A stretch of DNA of 64,000 bases from Desulfovibrio fairfieldensis. Its GTDB lineage: Bacteria > Desulfobacterota > Desulfovibrionia > Desulfovibrionales > Desulfovibrionaceae. Position numbers and translations under genes: made by a program. Shown piece by piece: positions 49,926-58,953 of this stretch. Below the pieces are notes generated by a model. That model was given only the letters and a program-made list of their open reading frames with translations. It searched no databases and was not told where the DNA came from. The stretch spans positions 1,082,501 to 1,146,500 of the forward strand of contig NZ_CP014229.1 in the NCBI RefSeq assembly GCF_001553605.1. Direction: 5' to 3'. Every line of letters starts with the position of its first letter. Positions within the stretch are counted from its first letter, which is position 1.

Positions 49926-50984
49926 ATGCCTGTTGTGTGCCTGAAGTACAAACGCAAACCCTGGGTGGTCAAATACCGCGAGCCGTGGAGCGGCAGGCCT
50001 CGCCAGCGGGCTTTTGCGGCCGAGGCCGAGGCCCGCGCCTTTGAGGATGCCCAGGCATCGCTCTATGAGCGGGAGCGGGCCATCATCAAGGCCGTGCGAC
50101 GGCGGAGAGCCCAGGGTCGCCCGGCAAGTCTCACAATAGCCGAAGTGCTTGATCGTTATCTGGACAGCCTGGGCAATCCGTCCACCAGAGCCGCCAGCGC
50201 ATACCATCTGCGGCTGTTTGCGGACATCTACGGCCAGCGCAAGGCCCACTGTCTGACTTTGGAGGACGTGGGGGCGTTTCTCACGTTGCAGCAGCAGCGC
50301 GGCGTGAGCAAAAGCACAGCCTGCCGCCGCATGGGCATCGTCCGGGCCGCCTATCACTGGGCGGCCCGCTGGGGCTTGCTGCCCACCAATCCACTGGCGG
50401 GCCTGCAACTGGCCAGCCCCGCGCCGCAGACACCGGACCCGCCCACGGCCCGTGAAGCTCGGATGCTCTATGCGACCGCCGCGCCGCATGTGCGGCGGGT
50501 GATCGCCCTGGGCATGGCCACCGGCGCGCGCATAGGTCCGTCAGAGCTTTTTCGTCTACGCTGGACGGATATTGATACGCGCGGAGCCGTGCTACGTATG
50601 CCTAATGCGGCCAAGGGCGCACGGGCCGAGGCCCGTGAGGTGCCCTTGCGGCAGGATGTTCTGCGCCTGCTGCGGCGCTGGGAAGCGGAAGACGCGGCCC
50701 TGGGCTGTCCCTGGGTCATCCACTACAGAGGGCGGCCCGTGCGCAGCATCAGCCGGGCCTGGCGCAATACACTGCGCCGGGCGGGTATTGAGCGACGCAT
50801 CCGGCCCTATGACCTGCGCCACGCTTTTGCGAGTCGGGCGCTGGACAATGCGGCGGACCTGAAGTGCGTGGCTGAGGTCATGGGCCACGCCAACGAAAAA
50901 ATGATCGTGAGATTTTACCGCCATACCAGCGCCAGACAGCGCCGCAAGGCGGTAAATGCGGCCCCGTCGCTGGAGCTGGAATAG
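49926..50984 (+). CDS. Tyrosine recombinase: phage integrase and/or shufflon recombinase
   Basis: 352 residues, ATG behind AAAGGAGG. N-terminal Arm-type region, SAM-like core-binding domain (SLTIAEVLDRYLDSLGNPST near 70-88), then the catalytic domain with Arg202 (TGARIG), Lys230, Arg298 in YDLRHAF, His321 (MGHAN) and nucleophile Tyr331 (RFYRHTS). It lies between the shufflon and the tRNA attachment site. It is the only site-specific recombinase visible, so it may serve integration, fibre switching or both. Confidence 0.9.
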   Translation: MPVVCLKYKRKPWVVKYREPWSGRPRQRAFAAEAEARAFEDAQASLYERERAIIKAVRRRRAQGRPASLTIAEVLDRYLDSLGNPSTRAASAYHLRLFADIYGQRKAHCLTLEDVGAFLTLQQQRGVSKSTACRRMGIVRAAYHWAARWGLLPTNPLAGLQLASPAPQTPDPPTAREARMLYATAAPHVRRVIALGMATGARIGPSELFRLRWTDIDTRGAVLRMPNAAKGARAEAREVPLRQDVLRLLRRWEAEDAALGCPWVIHYRGRPVRSISRAWRNTLRRAGIERRIRPYDLRHAFASRALDNAADLKCVAEVMGHANEKMIVRFYRHTSARQRRKAVNAAPSLELE

Positions 50985-51211
50985 TTTCGGCAGAGGCGGG
51001 GGCATAGATGGAGACGTAGGGAATTTAGCATCCGTTCAATTTTGATCTAAAGAAAAATGGGGAGAGATTGCCTGGACGGGCAGAGGGAAAGGGGGGAGAG
51101 GGGATAATTTACTATGTGTTAAATCATGTGCAAAACAGATACAAAACATGAGCATAGGCGTGCATACGATAAAAAGCTAACTACCTGATATCTAAAAAAT
51201 ACGCGCATGGG

Positions 51212-51263
51212 GGCGCGGCCTCTCAAGCCGCTAAGACGGGTTCAAATCCCGTTGGTGACGCCA
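51212..51263 (+). other. attR: 3-prime half of tRNA-Glu(CTC)
   Basis: The anticodon arm GCGGC-CTCTCAA-GCCGC (51215-51231, anticodon CTC at 51222-51224), a 4-base variable loop, T arm ACGGG-TTCAAAT-CCCGT (51236-51252), acceptor strand TGGTGAC, G and encoded CCA (51261-51263) are all present. The D arm and 5-prime acceptor strand are missing. It is the duplicated tRNA end left by integration. Confidence 0.85.
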
Positions 51264-51309
51264 TTTTCCGAAGATTGTAATTGGCGGCATGCGACAATTA
51301 CACCTTTTA

Positions 51310-51344
51310 GAGGCTCGAAGGGCATTCCTTTGAGCCTCTTTTTT
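51310..51344 (+). terminator. Terminator of the original tRNA-Glu gene
   Basis: GAGGCTC (51310-51316) pairs with GAGCCTC (51332-51338), with a further short stem inside, then T6. It lies 46 bases after the CCA end and marks the chromosomal side of the junction. Confidence 0.75.
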
Positions 51345-51694
51345 GTGTGTATATGGAACCCTTTCCGCCTGACGCGCGAGGATGGCTTGATTGTGTCCGG
51401 CTTTCGCCGGCCTGTTGTTCCACCGGCCTTCCTTGGCGCGGACATACAGGGCGCGGCGGACGCCTTCCCTGCCGCGGGCGTCTCAATTTCGAGCCGGGTT
51501 TATGATCAGGTTGGTCGGAAAGCGTTTGGCCTCGTCCGGGTCCATGCGTAAACGTTCTCCTCCACTCTGGAGCAGGGAGCGGGATCGACAACTATGGCGT
51601 GACTTGTAATCAAAAACGCTATGTATTAGACTTTATATCCGGATAAACCTGTAACCCTCTGTTTTATACAGACCATCTGAACAAGAGACTTACA
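51345..51694. other. 350-base chromosomal gap
   Basis: No full gene seen. A minus-strand stretch ending near 51492 reads MDPDEAKRFPTNLIINPARN from an ATG at 51545, with GAGGAG about 10 bases upstream, possibly a gene remnant. The last 80 bases are AT-rich and should hold the promoter of the next gene. Confidence 0.3.
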
Positions 51695-52150
51695 ATGAAG
51701 CATATATTTTGCCTGTTGCTGGCATTTTTTATACTCGCCGCAAACGCCTATGCGGCCGAAAAAGCCCCAAGTGCACCTGTCGCTCTGAATCCTTATGAAC
51801 AAATAATGGTCGGAAAGGTGTGGATTACAACGGACGCCGTGGATCAGAAGGGTGCCAGCGTACCCGCCGAGGATGAAAAGGTGGCGGCATTCTTCGGTAA
51901 AGCGGAATATTTTCCCGACCACGCCTTCAAGATGGTCACTCTGGACGGCAAACCGAAGATGCACGGACTTTGGAACATGACGGCGGACGGGAAAACCAGG
52001 AACCTCACGGTGCGGGATGACACGGGCAAGACCCGTTTCACCCGGGAAGTGGAAAACGTAAAAGTGACCGACGGCGAATACACCTACCGTATTTACCCGA
52101 ACAGCGAGAATAAAGCCGAACACATCGATATCATACATAAGCCGCGATAA
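51695..52150 (+). CDS. Secreted DUF4822-like protein
   Basis: 151 residues. Signal peptide at 1-20 (FCLLLAFFILAANAYA, cleavage after AYA). Mature part: LNPYEQIMVGKVWITTDAVD, HGLWNMTADGKTRNLTVRDD and EYTYRIYPNSENKAEHIDII. This pattern fits DUF4822, a periplasmic family of unknown role. First intact chromosomal gene right of the prophage. A 7-bp GC stem (about 52168-52208) follows it. Confidence 0.65.
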   Translation: MKHIFCLLLAFFILAANAYAAEKAPSAPVALNPYEQIMVGKVWITTDAVDQKGASVPAEDEKVAAFFGKAEYFPDHAFKMVTLDGKPKMHGLWNMTADGKTRNLTVRDDTGKTRFTREVENVKVTDGEYTYRIYPNSENKAEHIDIIHKPR

Positions 52151-52864
52151 TGCCGCTGCGTTAAGGGGCCGGGTCGGAAAACGCCGCAAAGTGCTTTTCT
52201 GGCCCGGCCACAGCCGCTTCATGCCCGGTTTCGACCGTGAACATGGAGCGTTTTTTTTTGCATGCAAAAAATCTCCAGGCGGGCGCGGACACGGTTACGG
52301 ACGGCATGATTACGGATCCTGTTTCAGCCCCGCCATCTACGGTATGGTGTTCAGCTTCCATTTCCGTCATCTTTCACAATCGTCATTGCGACTGCCATGG
52401 ATTGTTGAGCGTTGGCGCTGGCTTTTCAGAGCGTCCTTTTCCGGGTACTCACGACGGCACTCTTGCCGCCGTGTCCTATCAAGAACAAGTACTTTAATTT
52501 GAACTTGTTACAGCCGAAAAAAGCAAACAGCGCCGGAAAGCGAGGAAGAGAAGGGAGCACGGCAAAGAAAACGGTTTTTTATTGATACTTTCACACAATA
52601 AAGAGGATAGAGAGCGCCGAGGCTATATAAAAATTTATATAATCGCGGCGTTCTGCATTCAGAAATTATGTTTACTGAGCAAAAATTGTCTTGTGTCAGA
52701 GCATTTACAAATTTTCAATGTGAAAATGCTCCGGCGGTAGCATGAGTTGACGCCCGCGGCCACAGCCTGCGGGCAATGCGAGAATGTCAATTCTCAAAGT
52801 TACTCTGCTCTGGTCAGGAAGTGCTGCTCTTCTCGCCGAGAAGGATACGGATTTCCTGTGAACA
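52151..52864. other. About 700 bases without a supportable gene
   Basis: Short frames on both strands lack ribosome sites and family patterns. It holds an AT-rich dyad near 52610-52650 and a GAGCATTT / AAAATGCTC inverted repeat at about 52698-52731, which may end the leftward BFD-like transcript. Confidence 0.35.
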
Positions 52865-53050
52865 TCATCTGCCGCGTGGATTTTTTTCAGCACATCGCTC
52901 TTGAGTACATGCCCCTGTGACAGCGCGAATATCGTCAATCGTCTTGGCTCCCTGTTGAATGGCGCGCAACACTTCTCCTTTGCTGATGCAGGAACACCAG
53001 CATACATATTCATCGTCTGGCGCGAATCGGATGTCACTTGTAAATTTCAT
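52865..53050 (-). CDS. BFD-like [2Fe-2S]-binding protein
   Basis: 61 residues, ATG behind AAGGGGAT. CWCSCISKGEVLRAIQQGAKTIDDIRAVTGACTQERC contains CxC near residue 18-20 and CxxxxC at 48-53, the spacing of bacterioferritin-associated-ferredoxin-like domains, although the second pair is C-x4-C rather than C-x2-C. Such proteins pass electrons or mature Fe-S enzymes. The start lies just downstream of a fibre-gene fragment. Confidence 0.65.
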   Translation of the reverse strand: MKFTSDIRFAPDDEYVCWCSCISKGEVLRAIQQGAKTIDDIRAVTGACTQERCAEKNPRGR

Positions 53051-53109
53051 AGATTATCCCCTTAGATAGATGATACCTCATGCCCATACCCATGCAATAG
53101 CTGCTTGCG

Positions 53110-53340
53110 CGGCCGTGTGGGGATGGTGTACCGCTCCCTCCTTGCTCACTGGCTCGGCTGGATACGATATGGCCATGTGCCCCAACCATATTATTCTGAA
53201 CAATGCCCGACGCCGCGCTGCTCCCCCCGACGCCGCGCAAAAACAACATCCGGTAATCCGGAACAGTTGGCCCCACAAGGGCAAACTGTTCCGGGAACGT
53301 TCGGCTCTCACCAGCGAAGTGTTGCCGGGCGCCGTAAATA
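53110..53340 (-). pseudogene. Tail-collar/fibre gene fragment
   Basis: In one minus-strand frame FPEQFALVGPTVPDYRMLFL then RGVGGSSAASG matches the YPELFALLGGQTPDLRGLFL then RG block of the fragments at 61.5-62.3 kb. No start and no complete domain. It shows that a phage fibre gene once stood here, outside the present prophage. Confidence 0.55.
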
Positions 53341-53394
53341 AGGAGCGGGTACGGCTACCCTCGGGACTAAGCGTCTTGGCTACATAGTTACTTC

Positions 53395-55359
53395 TCAGCA
53401 CTTTTTGAGCAGGCGGCACAAGGAGGAATATCCGATACCAAGGTGTTGCGCGGCCTGTTTCTTGTCACCGCCGTAGAAATCCATAGTTTTTTTCAGAATG
53501 GCGTCACGGGCAATGTCCAGACTTTGCTTGAGTGTCCAGCGCGGATTCGTAAGCTGATCCATTTCTTGCGGAAGAGAGGACAAGGGGCTGCGGCGCTGCC
53601 TAGGGAGCGCCGCGGCTGACGGAGAAAGAACCTCCACACCATCCGTGCTGTGTTCGTTCATGATGCTGGCCAACAACGCCGGATCGGGCGGATTATCCCC
53701 CAGGAGAAGCAGATAGTTCTCCATAATAGCCAGCAATTCCCGCACATTGCCCGGCCACTCGTAGCGGCGCAGACATTCCAGGATAGGCGCGGACAGATCT
53801 TTTATGCTGCAATGATATTTTTTTAGCAGATTATCCAGCAGGATGGGGATATCCTCAAGACGGCGACGCAATGGCGGCACGCTCAACTTGAATGTGGACA
53901 AACGATAATAGAGATCCATGCGGAACAAGCCCGCTTGCACCAACTGGAGAAGAGGCTTGTTGGAGGCGCAGATAACGCGCACATCCACCGGGTACATGCG
54001 ATTGCCGCCAACCCGGAGTACTTCCCGTGTTTCAAGAACACGTAAAAGGCGTAGCTGCGTTTCTTCGCTGATATCGCCGATTTCATCCAGAAAAAGTGTC
54101 CCCTTATGGGCCATTTCAAAATAACCGGCTTTCCCGCCGCGCTTTGCTCCGGTAAAAGCTCCTTCTTCATATCCAAAGAGTTCACTCTCGATCAATTGAG
54201 CGGGAACCGCGGAAATGTTGACGGGCACAAAGGGCTTGTTTTTTCGAAGGCTGGCCGCGTGCAGGGCATGCGCGGCCAGCTCCTTGCCTGAGCCGGTCTC
54301 CCCTTGGATGAATATGTTCACGTCCGACGGCGCATACTGGCGCAGCTTTTCTTTCATTTGCCGCACCGGCTGGCTTTGCCCTTTGATGTCTTCGATGGTC
54401 GTGCGGGCGGACAAGCCGCGGGAGTACAATTCCTTATTGATCTTGTTGCTGATGCTTTGCAGTGACGGCGTGTCTCGAAAAAGGCTGACCGCGCATGGAG
54501 TATCGGAATATAAGATAAGCGGATACGTCGTGGCGATGAACGCCTCGCCCCGTAGGTCGACCAGCCTATTTTCCCGAGGCGTCAGATCCCGCAAGGTGTC
54601 GAGAAGCCCAAGAGGTTGGAAGAAAGAGCTGAAAAACGTTTCGTCCGCCTGCGGTGACACCTTGAGCAACTGGTAGGCCGCTTTATTGGCAATGAGGACG
54701 TGCTGTTCCGAATCAATACAGAGTACGCCCTCTTGCAGATGTTCCATGATCATCATCATGTTGCCGTTGCGGCGCTTGGCCTCACGCTGCGAGTGGGCAA
54801 GGTGGCGGCCGCGCTTGAACGCCAGCTGGATGCTTCGGTGAGTAGGTTTGATGATGAATCCCCGGCCGCCGTATTCTTCCATACATGCCTTGCTCACGCC
54901 GCCGCCGATGAGCACCTTGAAACCCTGCAGCACACATTGTTGTATGGCTTGCCGCATCATTTCCGGCGAGTCATAGATGGCGCTTTGCACCTTTATATTT
55001 AACAGGCGCTCCATTTCAACGGCTATGGTATCGTGAAATTCGTCTTGGTATGATGCCAGAATAATCTTGTCAGAATACTGTTTTGCCACGCGCAGCGCTC
55101 TGAGCACGTCCATGTCGGAACGTTCAATTTTGACAACAGAGTGCGGCACGGAACGGAAAATGGTGTCGCCTGTACCGCCGTGGCATAAAATCACTTCAAA
55201 GCCGTTATCAAGGCATTCGCGCGCCATTTTTGGCCCTGTTTCGAAATTGACAAGTTCATAGTGAATCTCGTCAGGTGAATTAAGCATGGCATTTTTGCAT
55301 TCTTCAATGATCTCATATGAATGCACAAGAAGGGCAAAGCGGTATTTTTCTTGCTTCAT
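53395..55359 (-). CDS. Sigma-54-dependent activator with PrpR N-terminal sensor
   Basis: 654 residues. Residues 1-195 form a PrpR_N sensor (ILCHGGTGDTIFRSVPHSVV; KVLIGGGVSKACMEEYGGRG), residues 200-320 a PAS-like domain. The AAA+ part has GETGSGKE (Walker A) near 357, GAFTGAKRGG (sigma-54 contact loop), GTLFLDEIGD (Walker B). A Fis-type HTH ends it (KKQAAQHLGIGYSSLCRLL). It is divergent from the rhodanese-transporter operon, which has a sigma-54 promoter, so it is the probable local activator. Confidence 0.9.
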   Translation of the reverse strand: MKQEKYRFALLVHSYEIIEECKNAMLNSPDEIHYELVNFETGPKMARECLDNGFEVILCHGGTGDTIFRSVPHSVVKIERSDMDVLRALRVAKQYSDKIILASYQDEFHDTIAVEMERLLNIKVQSAIYDSPEMMRQAIQQCVLQGFKVLIGGGVSKACMEEYGGRGFIIKPTHRSIQLAFKRGRHLAHSQREAKRRNGNMMMIMEHLQEGVLCIDSEQHVLIANKAAYQLLKVSPQADETFFSSFFQPLGLLDTLRDLTPRENRLVDLRGEAFIATTYPLILYSDTPCAVSLFRDTPSLQSISNKINKELYSRGLSARTTIEDIKGQSQPVRQMKEKLRQYAPSDVNIFIQGETGSGKELAAHALHAASLRKNKPFVPVNISAVPAQLIESELFGYEEGAFTGAKRGGKAGYFEMAHKGTLFLDEIGDISEETQLRLLRVLETREVLRVGGNRMYPVDVRVICASNKPLLQLVQAGLFRMDLYYRLSTFKLSVPPLRRRLEDIPILLDNLLKKYHCSIKDLSAPILECLRRYEWPGNVRELLAIMENYLLLLGDNPPDPALLASIMNEHSTDGVEVLSPSAAALPRQRRSPLSSLPQEMDQLTNPRWTLKQSLDIARDAILKKTMDFYGGDKKQAAQHLGIGYSSLCRLLKKC

Positions 55360-55743
55360 ATTTATGTACCTCTTGATAAAGTAAATATTATATCAGTTTA
55401 TTTTACAGCATATTAATAAAATTATAATTTTTGTATATACTAGACTTTTGAGCATAAAATATTTTAACTGCCAATAAGAGTCTTATTCGGATAAAAGGAT
55501 GTTACAGAAATATTTTCTCAAAAACAAGAAAAATCTTAAAATATGCATATATTCTCATTAAAGAGAACATCAAGTTTTAAGTGTTCTTTCTAAAAAATAA
55601 ATAAATCAAGTTAGTTATAAAAAAAGCGAGACAACGCTAACATTGGCATAATTCCTGCTTAAGTAAAGCTACAGCATACAGCATCACTATGTAGATGCTT
55701 TTATTTGATAATAGAATACTACATTGTTCAGAAGGAGCCATGT
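55360..55743. promoter_or_regulatory. AT-rich divergent regulatory region
   Basis: 384 bases with no gene. Inverted repeats AGAACA / TGTTCT (55564-55569, 55582-55587) and TTTTCT / AGAAAA (55513-55518, 55527-55532) lie 60-150 bases upstream of the sigma-54 promoter and are candidate enhancer sites. Confidence 0.5.
55643..55660 (+). promoter_or_regulatory. Sigma-54 promoter
   Basis: TTGGCATAATTCCTGCTT. GG (55645-55646) and GC (55657-55658) have the exact 10-base separation of -24/-12 promoters. It is about 84 bases before the rhodanese start. Confidence 0.75.
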
Positions 55744-57378
55744 ATGACTGCTGTAGCATCCTGCATTTCTGTGCATGACTTGCATGAAATATTGCGCGGA
55801 AAGACGGAATTTGCCCTGCTTGATGTGCGCGAGCAAGAAGAATTTTCCAGATCACATCTTTTATTGGCGTGCTGTACTCCCTTAAGCAGATTGGAGTTGA
55901 TCGTCGAGCCGCTTGTCCCCTGCAAGGAAGCGTCTGTTTTTGTGATGGATGATGGCCTATCGGAGGACCTCGGGCGGAGTGGACGCGCCGCTGACGTCCT
56001 GCTGGCTATGGGTTACCGTGCCGTCAATGTCGTTGAGGGGGGGGTGAAGGCATGGAGCGATGCTGGTTTCGTCACCTTTAACGGGGTCGGCGCTCTGAGC
56101 AAGGGCTTTGGCGAATATGTTGAAGTGGTGCAAGGCACGCCGCGTCTGCCCCCCGAGGAGATCAAGGCCCTGCTCGACGACGCCCAAGTCCGGAGCATCG
56201 TCATTGATGTCAGACCCGCCGTCGAATACCGCAATATGAACATACCGGGCAGCATAAATCTGCCCGGTTGTGAAGTGACCTATCGCCTGGCCGAAGTGGT
56301 CAAAGATTCCGAGACGACCATCGTCATCAACTGTGCCGGGCGGACAAGAAGCATTATTGGTACGCAGACCCTGGTCAATGCCGCTATCCCCAATCAGGTC
56401 GTAGCCCTCAAGGGAGGCACCATGAACTGGCAGCTTGCGGGTTTCGACCTGGAGTACGGTTCTACTCGGCCGATGCCCCCCATTACGGTGGAAGGCTGGC
56501 AGATCGCCGAACAGCGTATTCGCAAGGTTGCCGAAGCGTACCATGTCCGCTTCGTTGAGCCACAGGAGGTCGCCGTCTGGCAGACGGAGGCGGCCCACAA
56601 AACGCTCTATCTTTTTGACGTGCGCCAACCCCAGGAATACGCATCTGGACATATCCCAGGCTCGATCTCTGCCCAGGGCGGCCAGCTGGTCCAGGCCACG
56701 GATGAATATGCGGCTGTGCGCAACGGGCGCTATGTTCTTATGGACGACGATGAGCTGCGCGCCATCATGACGGCCCACTGGCTGCAGCAGATGGGCTTGC
56801 CCCAGGTTTTTGTGCTGAAAGGCGGCATTTTCCGCGCGGCCTCCGTACTGGCCCCCCAAGGTTTGACCGAAGGGGAGGGCCGTACCGCAGGCCATGCTCC
56901 CACAGGCGGCGTCAGCGTCTCTGAAGCCGCATTGTGGCTGGAAAGCGGGATCGGTGCATTGTGCATCAACGTGGGGGACAGCAATCTGCACCGCGCCCGC
57001 CATATTCCCGGTGCGAAATGGGTCGCCCGGGCGTATCTGCCGCGGGTACGCGCATTTTACCCTCAGGCCGAGCGCATCATCCTGACCGCCGAGCAAAGCG
57101 CCCATGCGGCGCTGGCGGCGCAGGACGCCCACAGCCTCTGGCCGGACGCCGCCGTCAGCTTTATCCGGGGTGGCACTCCCGCCTGGGAAAAGGCGTGCCT
57201 GCCCCTTGAAGCGGGCATGCCCTGCGCCCTGTGCGCCGAAGACGACATCTGGTATCGCCCCTATACCGATCTCAATGCCTCAAAAGAGGCCATGCAAGGC
57301 TATTTTGACTGGGAGTCCGGGCTGGTGGACAAGATCAGGGCCGACGGATGCGTCAACTTTAGCGTCAAAAGCCGGTGA
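55744..57378 (+). CDS. Four-domain rhodanese-like sulfurtransferase
   Basis: 544 residues from the ATG at 55744 (GAAGGAG 6 bases upstream; the longer frame to 55705 has no site). Four rhodanese folds are seen near 10-110, 130-230, 265-365 and 385-500. Only the second has the loop cysteine: Cys197 in CAGRTRS. The other loops start with Asp or Thr (MDDGLSED, MDDDELRA, TAEQSAH). The C-terminal 45 residues are a conserved-looking extension with CALC. No signal peptide, so it acts in the cytoplasm, handling sulfane sulfur. First gene of the sigma-54 operon. Confidence 0.85.
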   Translation: MTAVASCISVHDLHEILRGKTEFALLDVREQEEFSRSHLLLACCTPLSRLELIVEPLVPCKEASVFVMDDGLSEDLGRSGRAADVLLAMGYRAVNVVEGGVKAWSDAGFVTFNGVGALSKGFGEYVEVVQGTPRLPPEEIKALLDDAQVRSIVIDVRPAVEYRNMNIPGSINLPGCEVTYRLAEVVKDSETTIVINCAGRTRSIIGTQTLVNAAIPNQVVALKGGTMNWQLAGFDLEYGSTRPMPPITVEGWQIAEQRIRKVAEAYHVRFVEPQEVAVWQTEAAHKTLYLFDVRQPQEYASGHIPGSISAQGGQLVQATDEYAAVRNGRYVLMDDDELRAIMTAHWLQQMGLPQVFVLKGGIFRAASVLAPQGLTEGEGRTAGHAPTGGVSVSEAALWLESGIGALCINVGDSNLHRARHIPGAKWVARAYLPRVRAFYPQAERIILTAEQSAHAALAAQDAHSLWPDAAVSFIRGGTPAWEKACLPLEAGMPCALCAEDDIWYRPYTDLNASKEAMQGYFDWESGLVDKIRADGCVNFSVKSR

Positions 57379-57417
57379 ACCGGGCTCATCGTAAAGTTGT
57401 TTTGAGGAGTATTGACC

Positions 57418-58953
57418 ATGGAACAACTGCTTGAGTATTTACCCAGCGTCCTGACCTGGTCCAATTTTCTGGTGCTTGTCTGCGGTTCCGTCGGCGGGCT
57501 TTTCTTCGGCGCCATGCCGGGCCTGAGCCCCACCATGGCCGTGGCCCTGCTGGTGCCCTTTACCTTCTACATGCCGCCGGTGCCTTCCCTGCTCCTGCTG
57601 GGCGCGGTCTATACTTCCGCCGTGGCGGGCGGCTCCATTTCGGCTATTTTGCTGAGTATACCCGGGGCACCTGCCTCCATTGCCACATTGCTTGACGGCT
57701 ATCCCATGGCCAAGCAGGGCCGGGCGCAGGAAGCGCTGTACACCACATTCTTTTCCTCCCTGATTGGCGGCGTTGTTGGAGCTCTCGCCCTGATCTTCCT
57801 CACGCCCCCCATGTCCGAATTCGCTATGCGGTTCGGCCCGTCCGAACTCTTCTGGACAACCGTTTTCGGCATCACCGTCATTGCCGGGCTTTCTTCGGGG
57901 GCCATGCTCAAGGGACTTTTCGGCGGCGCACTGGGCCTCTTGCTGGGCTGCATCGGCGAAAGCAACGTCACAGGCGAGGGCCGCTTTATCTTTCATGAGA
58001 TGCTGACTGCGGGCATAGCCATCGTGCCAGCCCTTATTGGTCTATTCGCTGTTCCACAGGTCGTCGAGATGATGGAGGATTCACATGTCGTTTTTGAAAA
58101 ATTGAAGGTGCAGATCAAAGGCGGGCTTTTACGCAAAGTTATCAAAAATCATGTCAAGTATCTGCGCACCCTGACCCTCGGCAGCATTCTCGGCACCATC
58201 ATCGGCGTTATCCCTGGGGCGGGCGCACAGGTGGCAGGCCTGATGGCCTATGACCAAGTGAAGAAGATGGACAAAAATCCGGAGCGCTTCGGTACGGGCG
58301 ATCCTGAGGGCGTCTGCGCCAGCGAATGCGCTAACAACGCCACCGTGGCTCCGGCCTGTATTCCGCTTTTGACCCTGTCCATCCCCGGCAGCCCGACGGC
58401 CGCCGTTCTTTTGGGCGGCCTGCTGATTCAGGGACTGCTCCCCGGGCCTGAACTGTTCACCAAAAACGCCGACATCACATATCCATTCATCATCGGCATG
58501 TTCATCGCCCAGTTTTTTATGTTTGGTTTCGGTATCCTCGCCTCGCGCTATACGCATGTCGTGAGCAATGTGCCCAACTACATGATGTTCGGCATTGTGA
58601 TGATCCTCTGCGTCTTTGGCTCTTATTGCGTACAGAACAGCTTTGCGGATGTCCTTATCATGTTTTGTCTGGGCGCGCTGATGCTGTTGTTCAAAAAACT
58701 GGGCATCCCCAGTGCTCCCATCGTGCTGGGCATCATCCTCGGCCCTCTGGCGGAAGAAAATTTCCTGCGCGGCAGACTGATCGCCAATACCGACGTGGGG
58801 ATGTGGCAATATTTCTTTAGCGGCGTGCTGAATCAGACGCTCATCAGCCTTTGCCTGCTGTCGCTGATTTATGCCGTCTGCAGCGAGATTAGGTTTGCCC
58901 GCAGGGCCAAGGCCCGGCTCGCCGTCCGGAAAAAGGAGACCACCCATGCCTAA
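57418..58953 (+). CDS. Tripartite tricarboxylate transporter, TctA permease
   Basis: 511 residues from the ATG at 57418 (GAGGAG 8 bases upstream; the TTG six bases earlier is less likely). Family motifs: GGLFFGAMPGLSPTMAVALL near 23-42 and its inverted-repeat copy GTIIGVIPGAGAQVAGLMAY near 260-280. About 10-12 transmembrane segments. It is the large membrane subunit that imports a (poly)carboxylate or similar anion by ion gradient, fed by TctC. Confidence 0.92.
   Translation: MEQLLEYLPSVLTWSNFLVLVCGSVGGLFFGAMPGLSPTMAVALLVPFTFYMPPVPSLLLLGAVYTSAVAGGSISAILLSIPGAPASIATLLDGYPMAKQGRAQEALYTTFFSSLIGGVVGALALIFLTPPMSEFAMRFGPSELFWTTVFGITVIAGLSSGAMLKGLFGGALGLLLGCIGESNVTGEGRFIFHEMLTAGIAIVPALIGLFAVPQVVEMMEDSHVVFEKLKVQIKGGLLRKVIKNHVKYLRTLTLGSILGTIIGVIPGAGAQVAGLMAYDQVKKMDKNPERFGTGDPEGVCASECANNATVAPACIPLLTLSIPGSPTAAVLLGGLLIQGLLPGPELFTKNADITYPFIIGMFIAQFFMFGFGILASRYTHVVSNVPNYMMFGIVMILCVFGSYCVQNSFADVLIMFCLGALMLLFKKLGIPSAPIVLGIILGPLAEENFLRGRLIANTDVGMWQYFFSGVLNQTLISLCLLSLIYAVCSEIRFARRAKARLAVRKKETTHA

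Larger units (their letters stand above)
1..51263. mobile_element. Temperate siphophage prophage (left end outside window)
   Basis: A continuous phage gene order is visible: repressor and Cro/CII regulators, replication, lysis, packaging, head, tail, fibre, tyrosine recombinase. It ends at a duplicated 3-prime tRNA-Glu fragment at 51212-51263, the usual right boundary for tRNA integration. The left boundary is not in the window because phage-like genes run through base 1. The coat is P22-like while the tail is lambda-like (tape measure, NlpC/P60, gpJ), so it is a mosaic siphophage. All core structural genes look intact. The prophage may be functional. Confidence 0.93.

Noticed and set aside
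1..51263. Mu-like transposable phage
   Set aside because: A Mu gpF-like head protein is present but there is no DDE transposase, and a tRNA attachment site with tyrosine recombinase is found.
52161..52502. Short frames on both strands between the DUF4822-like and BFD-like genes
   Set aside because: No ribosome sites or recognisable patterns, mutually overlapping.
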